DNA from: Microbacterium halimionae
Lineage (GTDB): Bacteria > Actinomycetota > Actinomycetes > Actinomycetales > Microbacteriaceae
Assembly (NCBI RefSeq): GCF_011761265.1
Contig: NZ_JAAOZB010000002.1
Location: 248,001-312,000 of the forward strand
Length of the DNA stretch: 64,000 nt
Direction: 5' to 3'
The position numbers were made by a program, and so were the translations under genes. The notes under the pieces were generated by a model that was not told where the DNA came from, searched no databases, and saw nothing but the letters and a program-made list of their open reading frames with translations. How positions within the stretch are numbered: position 1 is the first letter of the stretch; each line of letters begins with the position of its first letter. Shown here one piece after another: positions 35,691 to 42,843 of the stretch.

Positions 35691-36178
35691 TGCCGTACAG
35701 CCCGATAAACGTCAGCAACAACATCCTGAAACGTGCGTTTCAGGAAAAGGTGGATGTTTCGCCGATGAAACTTCAGAAGCTCCTTTTCTTCGTGGCAAGT
35801 GAGTACGCGAAGCGGACAGGCAAGCCGATGATCGATGGGAATTTCCAGGCCTGGCAATATGGGCCCGTCGTTCGAAGTGTCTACGATGAGTTTCGTTCGT
35901 TCGGGGGTCGTGCTATTCGCTCTTACGGCAAAGACGCGGAGGGCAAGTCCTACCAGATCAAAGAAGCATCTGATCCGGCGCTGCACGAATCGCTAGACGT
36001 GGTGTGGAACGCTGCGAAGAATTATTCTGCGGTGGCGCTGTCGCGAATCACACACATTCAAGGTTCCGCCTGGGCAAACTCTTTCTCCAAAAGCACCTTC
36101 ATCCCCGAGGAAGCTCTTAAAGCTGACCAAACTTATCGGTCAGAACTGGGGCTTCCTGAGATCAGGAACCCCAGGTGA
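35690..36178 (+). CDS. Panacea-domain (SocA/GepA-like) antitoxin candidate
   Basis: This 162-residue protein has the Panacea (DUF4065) signature: MKLQKLLFFVASEYAKRTG near residue 26, then FQAWQYGPVVRSVYDEFRSFG near 50. Panacea domains serve as antitoxins for many unrelated toxins and as the proteolytic adaptor SocA. The start is well supported by GGAGAAA. The stop overlaps the GTG of a small membrane-protein gene (GTGA), and the start overlaps the stop of another membrane ORF. Either neighbour could be the cognate toxin. Confidence 0.85.
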   Translation: MPYSPINVSNNILKRAFQEKVDVSPMKLQKLLFFVASEYAKRTGKPMIDGNFQAWQYGPVVRSVYDEFRSFGGRAIRSYGKDAEGKSYQIKEASDPALHESLDVVWNAAKNYSAVALSRITHIQGSAWANSFSKSTFIPEEALKADQTYRSELGLPEIRNPR

Positions 36179-36483
36179 GCGCGTCTGATATACCTGACGA
36201 CGTGCAGGAAGATGTGCCGCCGAATCCAGCGTCGGGCTGGCTTGAGAGAGTAAATGACCCGGACGGCGCACATCGTCGAAGGATGGCCTCGTCGAAGCTT
36301 GGTTTCGGCATCTTTTTGATCAGTGCAACGCTCGTCGCAATCATCGGTCTAAGCGTCCTGCAGTTCTTAGTAAGCGGGGTGGCGGGAGTGACTATGAATG
36401 GTGCGATCGACACGCTCAAGCTCATTGCAACCACAGCTCTCGGCTTCGTCTTCGCCCGGAGCGTTGGTCGGGGCGAAGAATAG
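36175..36483 (+). CDS. Small membrane protein coupled to the Panacea gene
   Basis: The 102-residue protein has an acidic Pro-rich N-terminus (1-25), a basic stretch (HRRRMASSK), and two hydrophobic helices (about residues 43-68 and 76-94). GTG at 36175 overlaps the Panacea stop codon, so the pair is translationally coupled. Membrane-active partners are known among Panacea-neutralised toxins, which makes this the leading toxin candidate, by inference only. A holin-like or small-channel role is possible. Confidence 0.72.
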   Translation: MSASDIPDDVQEDVPPNPASGWLERVNDPDGAHRRRMASSKLGFGIFLISATLVAIIGLSVLQFLVSGVAGVTMNGAIDTLKLIATTALGFVFARSVGRGEE

Positions 36484-36700
36484 CTCTCTCTGTTCCAGCT
36501 CCGGTTCTTCCTGAGACCAAACACGCCGTTGAGGCCTCGCGGCTGAGGCACTGCGCTGGGGCGTTGATAGCGGGAATCTTTGTCTCGAAGTGGAAACGTA
36601 AGAGCAATGACATGACACGGCTTTCGTCCCCGTGATCGATTCAACGCTGAACGTGAATACGGGCGCTCTAAACGTCTTAGCGAGCGCAGCGCCGTTCTCG

Positions 36701-37075
36701 TCAATTCTGTAGTCGATTCCACCGATCGAGTTCCTTGCCCAAGTCGGTCACGTTGAAACTCACCACGTGATCGCTGTACGTGGGTTTGGTTGAGTCCGAA
36801 AGATCGCGGCACTTTCGGCAAGTGTTGAATCGGAAACCCATGTCGCTTGTGAGTAGCGGCGCACCGTAGGACTTCTCGGGCCAGACGAACCCGCACGGCG
36901 CAATGTAGGTAGCGGGTCCGCGGCGGCCCGACACGACTTTGGCGAACATCTCACGAACCAGGTGGCTCTTGCGCGGCCCAACGAAATTTGGAAGAAGAAG
37001 ACCTTCTCGCCTGCTCATCCAAACCTCGAATCCACTTTCAAGGCGTTCTCTCGCGCCCTCATATTGATCGTGCAT
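36701..37075 (-). CDS. Hypothetical protein with Cys motif, zinc-binding candidate
   Basis: The ATG at 37075 gives 124 residues; GTG at 37081 would add two. The middle of the protein has APCGF and FNTCRKCRDLS (about residues 60-90), so a C...C-x2-C zinc knuckle is possible. No family is recognised. It is last of four small genes on the minus strand (37703-36701), 12 bases after a 40-residue zinc-ribbon gene. The 217 bases between this gene and the Panacea operon hold no gene I can support. Confidence 0.6.
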   Translation of the reverse strand: MHDQYEGARERLESGFEVWMSRREGLLLPNFVGPRKSHLVREMFAKVVSGRRGPATYIAPCGFVWPEKSYGAPLLTSDMGFRFNTCRKCRDLSDSTKPTYSDHVVSFNVTDLGKELDRWNRLQN

Positions 37076-37087
37076 TGGCACCCCGCG

Positions 37088-37210
37088 TCACGCCTTCTGG
37101 GTTGGAACTTCTTCGCCGCATTCCGGACAGAAGTTTCGCTCGGTAGTTTCGCCGAAAGTAAGTGCGACTGAAAACACGTGACCTTTGGGCTTGCACTCCA
37201 GAGTGACCAT
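37088..37210 (-). CDS. 40-residue zinc-ribbon mini-protein
   Basis: A short frame encodes C6, H11, then C28-P-E-C31, a C-x4-H-x16-C-x2-C arrangement consistent with one zinc site. It starts with ATG at 37210 and is followed 12 bases later by the next gene. Its compact size, Cys pattern and operon position argue for a real protein. Confidence 0.55.
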   Translation of the reverse strand: MVTLECKPKGHVFSVALTFGETTERNFCPECGEEVPTQKA

Positions 37211-37243
37211 GCCGCTGACCGTACCGCGTTGCAGGCCGCACGG

Positions 37244-37579
37244 CTAGGCCGTTTTACTTACCGCAGTGCGCCACACCACTGGTTGCATGCCTCCGTCGTT
37301 GACCAGCTCAACGATGACAACTTGGTCATTCCATCCGACCGCCAATGCGTCGCATCGCCGTGCCGGGCCCACGTTGAATTGCACCCAAACGCGCACTGCA
37401 GGGCGATCGTTGTTGGCAGCATATTCGAGTGGCTGCGGCCCCCATGCTTGCTGCGGAAGCGTTACTGGTCGCGGGTTTCGCATGGATTGTTCCCATTGTG
37501 CGCGCATGCGTTCGAGCGATTGCTCGCGGTAGCGATTCTGTTGCGTCACGAACGCACAATAGGCAGGCACCGCCGACAT
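37244..37579 (-). CDS. Hypothetical phage/element-associated protein
   Basis: ATG at 37579, seven bases after the preceding zinc-ribbon stop, gives 111 residues. The N-terminal half is helical and charged (QSLERMRAQWEQSMRN); the C-terminal part (RCDALAVGWNDQVVIVELV, VVWRTAVSKTA) resembles the beta-strand tail of small hypothetical proteins common in actinobacterial prophages. No function is known. An upstream in-frame extension to 37828 reads through the zinc-ribbon gene and is not credible. Confidence 0.65.
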   Translation of the reverse strand: MSAVPAYCAFVTQQNRYREQSLERMRAQWEQSMRNPRPVTLPQQAWGPQPLEYAANNDRPAVRVWVQFNVGPARRCDALAVGWNDQVVIVELVNDGGMQPVVWRTAVSKTA

Positions 37580-37586
37580 TGGTGAT

Positions 37587-37703
37587 TTAGCCGAGTACAG
37601 CCATTTCGCAGTTTCGACACCACCAGGCCGGGCTCTTCGGCATCGTCCTGGTGCCGCACGCTGGGCAGTCTGGGTCGGTCGCGGGAATATCGTCGTCGTC
37701 CAT
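37587..37703 (-). CDS. 38-residue double-CxxC zinc-ribbon mini-protein
   Basis: The frame begins ATG at 37703 and encodes an acidic N-terminus (DDDDIPATDPD), C13-P-A-C16, a 12-residue spacer and C29-R-N-C32, the C-x2-C-x12-C-x2-C pattern of rubredoxin-like zinc ribbons. It leads the minus-strand mini-operon. Zinc-ribbon peptides of this size commonly bind nucleic acid or RNA polymerase; that role is inference. Confidence 0.6.
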   Translation of the reverse strand: MDDDDIPATDPDCPACGTRTMPKSPAWWCRNCEMAVLG

Positions 37704-37884
37704 AGTGGCGAGGGTAGTTCAGCCGAAAACGTGCCGCCGAGACTGTCCACAGGTCCGCAAATCGGAGTGCCGTTATCGACGCGTTGACCGCAGCGTGGGC
37801 CGTATGGTTGCGCTCGTGTAGATCGCACATCACGGCCAGGGGTGGCAGCGCCAGGGCGTACTCACACAAACGAATGGAACGATC

Positions 37885-38163
37885 ATGCAGGAACCTACAG
37901 CGGACTTCAGCCGAGGCGACGAGAACGAACTCCTCGGGCGACACGTTTTCGCCCTTGGAACCGAGCTGCTTACGGTCGTCTGGTCAGACGGTCGGGTAGA
38001 CGGGACGCTCGTTCAAGAGGTCGATCAGAACGCTAGCCCCGATGAGCTGCGAAGCATCGCTGACTTGTGGGAGTCATTTCCCGCGTGGCTGAGAGAGCGT
38101 GCTGCGGAGTTGGAGGAGTCCGGACGTGAACAGTCGAGGGTTGTGGCCTCCTCGGCCAGCTAA
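37885..38163 (+). CDS. Hypothetical acidic protein of the element
   Basis: This 92-residue soluble acidic protein has a predicted beta-rich first half (LGRHVFALGTELLTVVWSDGRVDG) and a helical second half (DELRSIADLWESFPAWLRERAAELEES). No family is recognised. It stands alone on the plus strand between two minus-strand operons and ends before a strong bidirectional terminator. It could be a regulator of the element, but no DNA-binding motif is visible. Confidence 0.6.
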   Translation: MQEPTADFSRGDENELLGRHVFALGTELLTVVWSDGRVDGTLVQEVDQNASPDELRSIADLWESFPAWLRERAAELEESGREQSRVVASSAS

Positions 38164-38280
38164 GCCAGCGCTCGGACCCGCGTCGCGATGATCTGAATGC
38201 CGAAGTCAGCGCGACCGTCTGAAGCTTCGCGCTGATCGTGCCGAAGTCAGATTCGTCGCTGCGACCAGGCGATGTAGAGC

Positions 38281-38321
38281 GCAGCAGTGCCCCCAGAAGC
38301 AAAGGCTGGGGGCACTGCTGC
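38281..38321. terminator. Bidirectional terminator between opposing operons
   Basis: Perfect 16-bp arms (GCAGCAGTGCCCCCAG at 38281-38296 and its complement at 38306-38321, loop 9) lie between the convergent gene at 37885 and the end of the integrase-side minus-strand operon at 38335. A 12-base direct repeat (TGCCGAAGTCAG, about 38199 and 38239) lies just upstream. Confidence 0.85.
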
Positions 38322-38334
38322 GGCTGTATGTTGC

Positions 38335-39087
38335 TTACGCCGACTGTCGAGCTGTTTCCGCTGGGCTCAAGCCCTTTAGCTGGGACTCGGCCCTATTCCC
38401 GACTAGACGCGCTGTGACAGCGGCTGTGAGCTGGTTGAAGGTTCGGTTTGCGGCGATCGCGCTGAGACCTTCCCACCACGCTACGGCCGCGACCAGATAG
38501 ACGTCGATCTGCACGGAGAGCCGGAGTGCTGCAGCAAGTGCAGGGTCGGCGGACAGCTCAGCTAGGCGTAGCGCCGCCATCGCGTGCAGCTGCTCGACAG
38601 CCGCAGCCACTGGGTCGCCGGTCTGATCGGAGCGCACATCGACGAGCTTGGCGGGGTCGCGCTGAGCCTGCAGCCAGTGAACTCCGTATTCCTCAACGGC
38701 GAGTGTCATCGACTCATCAGCGCGGGAGAGGATATGCGCAAGGCTGTGGCCCTGATCAAGGTACATTGTTGCGGCCTGCCAACCGCTCTGTGCTCTGGCG
38801 TAGTCGCTGATGCGTGGGCGCTCCTGCTCGACGACGCTGCGAATCAGTGCGGCTGCGCTTTCTGCAGCTGCTCGTAGTCTGTTTTGCTCCTGCCCCGCTG
38901 CCTCCTGAGCACGAGCCACGCGGCGTTCGCGCTCGGAGCGCAGTTCGCTGGGGAGCAACTGTGCGTTTTCGTAGGACTTCGCGGACATCACCTCGCCGTT
39001 GAACTTCATATAGGCAGTGGATGCCACGTTGGGTGCTTCGCGCAGGGTTTCCTCGGTGCTGCTGATCATGCTGGAAGAGATAGTCAT
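38335..39087 (-). CDS. Element protein, possibly phage-derived
   Basis: Starting at ATG 39087, which has AAGGAAC upstream and overlaps the preceding stop (ATGA), gives 250 residues. The first third is polar and charged with heptad-like helices (SELRSERERRVARAQEAAGQ); the rest is Ala-rich and helical with a hydrophobic patch (LSVQIDVYLVAAVAWWEGLSAIA, about 195-217). No family is recognised. It is last in the long operon that begins with the integrase. Confidence 0.7.
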   Translation of the reverse strand: MTISSSMISSTEETLREAPNVASTAYMKFNGEVMSAKSYENAQLLPSELRSERERRVARAQEAAGQEQNRLRAAAESAAALIRSVVEQERPRISDYARAQSGWQAATMYLDQGHSLAHILSRADESMTLAVEEYGVHWLQAQRDPAKLVDVRSDQTGDPVAAAVEQLHAMAALRLAELSADPALAAALRLSVQIDVYLVAAVAWWEGLSAIAANRTFNQLTAAVTARLVGNRAESQLKGLSPAETARQSA

Positions 39088-39350
39088 GGTGTTCCTTTCA
39101 TTGGGTTGAGTGAGTCCCGCTGGCATTTGACGCACGGCAGCGGGTACTCGGGGTGTTGGGTGCACGCCGTTCCCGGCCAGTAGCCGAGTCGTGGCGTACC
39201 CAGGGGCTGTCCGCCGCTGTGCGCGGCGAACACGTTTACGTCGGGCAAGAAGCGGGGGAGAGGAGTGTTCGGCTGCGAGCGCGCCGTCTGCGGTTTCTCG
39301 TGTCTGCAGCGTTCTTGAAAGCGCTCCCCAATGCACCGGTCACAGGGCAC
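39084..39350 (-). CDS. Cys-rich zinc-binding protein of the element
   Basis: Taking GTG at 39350, which overlaps the preceding gene by 11 bases, gives 88 residues; ATG at 39380 would give 98. Two Cys clusters are visible: PCDRCIGERFQERC at the N-terminus and ACTQHPEYPLPCVKC near the C-terminus, the latter a C-x2-H-x6-C-x2-C motif. Its TGA overlaps the next ATG. The coupling at both ends supports it as a real gene. A DNA- or protein-binding role is inferred from the zinc motifs. Confidence 0.65.
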   Translation of the reverse strand: MPCDRCIGERFQERCRHEKPQTARSQPNTPLPRFLPDVNVFAAHSGGQPLGTPRLGYWPGTACTQHPEYPLPCVKCQRDSLNPMKGTP

Positions 39351-39828
39351 GTCGCGCCTCCAGCTCTTCAACGGGCACATAGGTGTCGGGGCTATTGCGT
39401 AGCTGCACTTCGATGCTCTGCAGCAAGCTCACGCCCTCACGCTCCGCGCCGCTGGGGTTAGCGCGGTAGAGGTTGAGAAGCTTCGCGCGGCGGTCCATGA
39501 TTTTCAGAACGCTGTCGATCGCTTTCACATCTCCATTGACAGCGCGGCGGTACACGCTCACGCTCATCTCGTCGAGGCGTTGCAGCTCAAGCTCCAAGAA
39601 TTCCCGGGCAAGCTCGCGGCGCTGCTGGTCGAGCGCCCTATTCACTGCGCTCCACGCTCCACGTTTAGATGCGTAGCCCAGGCGGTCAGCGATGGTCTGG
39701 TAAGTGCATCCAGCAGCACGCAGCTTCAACGCTTGCACTTGCCTCATCTTCGCTTCGAACGTTCGTCCGCGTCCGCGCCCGCTTTTTGCGGAAGTTACCT
39801 TTCCTGGTGTCCTACTCGCGACGCTCAT
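39340..39828 (-). CDS. HTH protein resembling a phage terminase small subunit
   Basis: This 162-residue basic protein has a Gly/Arg/Lys-rich N-terminus, a helix-turn-helix (KLRAAGCTYQTIADRLGYAS, about 33-52), a long helix (DQQRRELAREFLELELQRLDEM) and a C-terminal segment. HTH followed by a helical oligomerisation part is the layout of small terminase subunits, which pick the DNA to be packaged. No large terminase is present. It could also be a different DNA-binding regulator. ATG overlaps the stop of the preceding gene. Confidence 0.65.
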   Translation of the reverse strand: MSVASRTPGKVTSAKSGRGRGRTFEAKMRQVQALKLRAAGCTYQTIADRLGYASKRGAWSAVNRALDQQRRELAREFLELELQRLDEMSVSVYRRAVNGDVKAIDSVLKIMDRRAKLLNLYRANPSGAEREGVSLLQSIEVQLRNSPDTYVPVEELEARRAL

Positions 39829-40541
39829 ATGGATTCCCGTTCGCGTCGAGCTTCTTCAAGAGCTGGCAGCAACTCATCAGGCACGCTTCCGAATCCGCGT
39901 GCCGCTGCGTCGACCGCGGAGCGTTCGGAGCCGGTGAGCTGCGTCAGAGTTCTTGGTGTTGCGCGTTGCTCGTTCTGTGAGGGCGTGTGGTTCGCGTTTT
40001 GCTTTTCGGCCGCTCGGCGATCCTGACCACATGGACGGCATGGCTGATCGTGTTCCCAGGTCTGATGGCGTGTGCAAGATCGGGTCGGGGGAGCGCTCTC
40101 CTCCTTTTTTGTTCCTGACTCTTCCTTGGGGTACGTCTGAGACGTACCCATTTCGACGGCTGAGACGTACTCATCGGACGGCTGAGACGTACTCATTGAC
40201 TCAGCGATGGGTACGGCTGAAACGTACCCATCGATGCGCTGCTCGGTTACTCGCTTCGTGAAGACATATTCGTTCGACAAGCCAGGGCGAGCTGAGCGGT
40301 AAAGCTCGATCGCACCCGCCGAAATGAGCTTCTGGCTTGCCTCGCGCGCCTGTCGCCAGCCCCGCTCGTTGCCGTCGTAGCCGAGAGCTGCCGCGTTGCT
40401 GTCGCGCCCCCGCCAATAGCGCGGAGGGTTCGCATCGTCGAGTGCGGTTACAGCCATATGAACGAGAAGCCGAGTGGGAGCATGACCCAGCTGTGCTTCC
40501 CTCGCGAACTGCAGCGCCTTTCTCACTAGATTCGCTCCCAC
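39825..40541 (-). CDS. Winged-helix protein, possible replication initiator, with zinc motif
   Basis: The 238-residue protein begins with a winged-helix-like domain (MGANLVRKALQFAREAQLG, then GRDSNAAALGYDGNERGWRQAREASQKLISAGAIELY, about 1-90) as in replication initiation or regulatory proteins of actinobacterial phages and plasmids. A polar linker follows, then C-x2-H-x8-C-x2-C (SCTRHQTWEHDQPCRPCG, about 155-172). Starts with GTG and overlaps the small ORF upstream by 16 bases and the HTH gene downstream by 4. Replication function is inferred from position and fold only. Confidence 0.65.
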   Translation of the reverse strand: MGANLVRKALQFAREAQLGHAPTRLLVHMAVTALDDANPPRYWRGRDSNAAALGYDGNERGWRQAREASQKLISAGAIELYRSARPGLSNEYVFTKRVTEQRIDGYVSAVPIAESMSTSQPSDEYVSAVEMGTSQTYPKEESGTKKEESAPPTRSCTRHQTWEHDQPCRPCGQDRRAAEKQNANHTPSQNEQRATPRTLTQLTGSERSAVDAAARGFGSVPDELLPALEEARRERESI

Positions 40542-40789
40542 TTAGCCTGCTCCTCGATGGTGAGCGGGGCTGCGAGCGAAGTGAGCGCAGCGGCAGCGCG
40601 CTGTGAAGCGCAGCCTGAGGTTGAGTCGACACGATGCGACGTCAGCCAGGTGGGTACGGCACTCGGCACCGAGTGCGCCGAGTGAACGCGAGTGTCGGCG
40701 GATTCAGCTACCGTGTTTGTGGAAGTTCTGCGACTGATCGCAGCGGACGCCCCGAGTCCCAAGCTCGGGGCGTTCTGCTTTCCAGTCAC
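40526..40789 (-). CDS. Small hypothetical protein
   Basis: An 87-residue frame starts with GTG at 40789, overlapping the stop of the excisionase-like gene (GTGA), and runs into the winged-helix gene. Composition is Ser/Thr/Ala-rich with no motif, so the case rests on coupling at both ends. Confidence 0.5.
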   Translation of the reverse strand: MTGKQNAPSLGLGASAAISRRTSTNTVAESADTRVHSAHSVPSAVPTWLTSHRVDSTSGCASQRAAAALTSLAAPLTIEEQAKWERI

Positions 40790-40992
40790 TTCGCTGAGCT
40801 GATCGGGCGCACTGGGCGAGCCTCGAATGAATTGAGGTCGATTCGTATCAGTCGAGAGCTGATCCGCTCGGCGTATACATCGCCCCGGCCAACCATCCTT
40901 CGAATGGTGTCGTAGCTAACGTCGTAGTGCTCTGCAACTTGTGCGATCGTGACCCAGGTGCGTCGGGGCCAATCCGCGGTAGTGGTAGACAA
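40786..40992 (-). CDS. xis: Excisionase-like MerR/Xis HTH protein
   Basis: The 68-residue protein is almost all one winged-helix HTH domain: TWVTIAQVAEHYDVSYDTIRRMVGRGDVYAERISSRLIRIDL, the usual excisionase/HTH_17 layout. The start is TTG at 40992, supported by a GGGAGG five bases upstream; the region further upstream in frame lacks protein character. It would bend att-site DNA to promote excision. The Shine-Dalgarno lies in one arm of a 10-bp inverted repeat. Confidence 0.75.
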   Translation of the reverse strand: MSTTTADWPRRTWVTIAQVAEHYDVSYDTIRRMVGRGDVYAERISSRLIRIDLNSFEARPVRPISSAK

Positions 40993-40996
40993 GAAA

Positions 40997-41039
40997 ACCT
41001 CCCGGAGGGGATGCGAATTAACGCCCTCTTCCGGGAGGT
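40997..41039 (-). promoter_or_regulatory. Hairpin sequestering the xis ribosome binding site
   Basis: ACCTCCCGGA (40997-41006) and TCCGGGAGGT (41030-41039) are perfect complements with a 23-base loop. On the minus-strand RNA the 3' arm contains the GGGAGG used by xis, so the fold would block its translation. Confidence 0.5.
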
Positions 41040-41108
41040 GCTTAAACGAGCGGCAGACGTTGCGGCTGATGCGGCAAAACGGTCTATGCGGTTGCTCTGC
41101 GTCTAATG

Positions 41109-41498
41109 CTACATCCTGCCGCCCCGTGCCCAGTAATGCCGAACTGCCCGCACTTCTGCGAGGGTCCACATCGACTTCGTGAGGCTCGCTCGATTGAGGA
41201 ACTCATGCAGAGAGGCATAGCGGAACGAGATTGGCTTGCGGTTTCGCGGTGAATGCGCCGTGCATACGATTTCGCGATTTTCGAACCATTTTCCGGTGGG
41301 CTTTTCAGTGGCGGCGTCCATCGCAGCCCCATGGGTCGAGGCTTCTAGCCCGTCTAAGTATCCAGCGGTAATCCATTCGCCATCCACCATTCCTGATCGC
41401 TCGAACTTAGCGACGAGCCTGGGCTGGTCGTCGTGGGCGTCGCAGTAGATGGAGATGGCATCGCTTTGTCCCGGGCTGGCATCAGGTGCTGATATCAA
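41109..41498 (-). CDS. Hypothetical protein next to the integrase
   Basis: A 129-residue protein starts with TTG at 41498, preceded by GGAG. Visible elements are YCDAHDDQPRLVAKFERSG near the N-terminus and a central charged region; no known family is recognised. It sits between integrase and xis, nine bases after the integrase stop, and is presumably co-transcribed. Confidence 0.65.
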   Translation of the reverse strand: MISAPDASPGQSDAISIYCDAHDDQPRLVAKFERSGMVDGEWITAGYLDGLEASTHGAAMDAATEKPTGKWFENREIVCTAHSPRNRKPISFRYASLHEFLNRASLTKSMWTLAEVRAVRHYWARGGRM

Positions 41499-41507
41499 AG
41501 ATGGCTC

Positions 41508-42698
41508 CTAAGCGTTCAGGTGAGTCAGGTTTGTTCGCGTCGAGCCGGGAAGAGGCATGAGGTCGGTTAGCTCCTGCATGCGCTCGTCAGCGGTGTGCTG
41601 GTAGGCCATCGCGGCGACAGTAGTGCTGTGCCCAAGAAGTCGCATGGTCTCGCGCAGTGTTGCGCCGGACTGCGCGAAAGTTGTACCCGCGAACGCTCGC
41701 AGGTCATGCTCGCGAACAACGTCCCGAACACCAGCCGCATCACGTGCTTTGTTCCACATTGCATTGAACTCTCCGTCACGCATAAATTCTGCGGGATCGA
41801 CTCGGCGCGGGAACAATAGTGCGTCTGGAAACGGGCCGACGTGCGTGGATAGGTGGCGCTGGACATGCTCGGTGAGCGACAAGGGGAGTGGAACGAGACG
41901 GACCCCTTCAGCTGTTTTGGGCGGGCCTACGTGCCAGCCGTGCCCGTCGAGATACTGTGCGGTGCGTTCAACGTTAACGAGCACGCGCCCTTCCACGATT
42001 GTGAGATCGCGACGACGCAGCGCTCGCCACTCGGAGAGGCGCAGTCCGCCGTAGGCGGCGAGATAGATGGCGAGCTGAATCCTCGACGGCAGGTTCTCCA
42101 GAAGGGTGTGCAACTCGTTAAGTGTTGGCGGGCGATGCTTGCGGCCCGTCATGCTTCGCGTCAAGCCCACATCGACCGGGTTTCGGTCAATAATTCCATC
42201 GAGGATCGCGGTGTTGAGGATCGCACGCAGCAAGCGAGCGTCGACGCCAGCGGACGTTCTAGCGTGCTGCAGCCGCTTGCTGTGCCATTCCCGCACACGC
42301 GCGGGTGTGATTGCGCTGAGGCGATCATCAGCGAACTCAGCGAGCGTCGTGCTCAAGCGCTGCTCATACTGAATGCGTGTCGACGGACGGAGCGGCTCGC
42401 CCTTGCTGTTAACCCGCTGGAGCAGCCATGTATGCGCGTAGGTGCTGAACTTCTCAGCTCTTGCCCGCTTCTCGTGCTCGATTGCCTCGGCTTGCTGGTC
42501 TTGAGGTGACTTCCAAGCGCCACGCTGAATTTCAAGGCGGCGTTCAGTGAGCCAGACGCGCGCGTCGGCCTTGGTGTCGAAGGTGTAGGGGCCGTTGTAT
42601 CGCGCAAGGTCAGGAGCGATATAGCTTGCTTGGTATCGACCGCTGGGGAGCTTGCGAATCGCGCCCCAACTTTCGGGTCGCGGCTTAGATCGTGCCAC
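41508..42698 (-). CDS. int: Tyrosine recombinase (integrase)
   Basis: This enzyme integrates and excises the element at tRNA-Thr. GTG at 42698 with an upstream GGGA gives 396 residues (42728 would add ten). An N-terminal AP2-like arm-binding segment (GAIRKLPSGRYQASYIAPD, about 12-30) precedes a SAM-like core-binding domain and the catalytic domain with the active-site residues: Arg in GGLRLSEWRAL, HDLR, H in LLGHS, and the nucleophile Tyr in MAYQHT. All are present, so it is probably active. It points away from attR. Confidence 0.95.
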   Translation of the reverse strand: MARSKPRPESWGAIRKLPSGRYQASYIAPDLARYNGPYTFDTKADARVWLTERRLEIQRGAWKSPQDQQAEAIEHEKRARAEKFSTYAHTWLLQRVNSKGEPLRPSTRIQYEQRLSTTLAEFADDRLSAITPARVREWHSKRLQHARTSAGVDARLLRAILNTAILDGIIDRNPVDVGLTRSMTGRKHRPPTLNELHTLLENLPSRIQLAIYLAAYGGLRLSEWRALRRRDLTIVEGRVLVNVERTAQYLDGHGWHVGPPKTAEGVRLVPLPLSLTEHVQRHLSTHVGPFPDALLFPRRVDPAEFMRDGEFNAMWNKARDAAGVRDVVREHDLRAFAGTTFAQSGATLRETMRLLGHSTTVAAMAYQHTADERMQELTDLMPLPGSTRTNLTHLNA

Positions 42699-42711
42699 TG
42701 GGTATCCCTTC

Positions 42712-42835
42712 GTGCAATGTGCGTGCAACTAAATGTGCATAGTTGTGCATATCTGAGCGTACTAAATTAGGTACGGAGGCACTGCGCAAGCCCGTTAGAA
42801 CAGCGTATTTCCGCAGCGCCGATATCGTATGCAAC
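42712..42835 (+). repeat. Candidate arm-type recombinase sites near attR
   Basis: GTGCAAT (42712-42718) and GTGCAAC (42723-42729) have an 11-bp period, and ATGCAAC occurs at 42829-42835 near the core. The motif and spacing mirror those near attL. Confidence 0.45.
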
Positions 42836-42843
42836 AATGTGTA

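Noticed and set aside
37546..37944. 132-residue minus-strand frame over the zinc-ribbon gene
   Set aside because: It overlaps, in another frame, the 38-residue zinc-ribbon ORF and the 111-residue gene, which have better starts and spacing.
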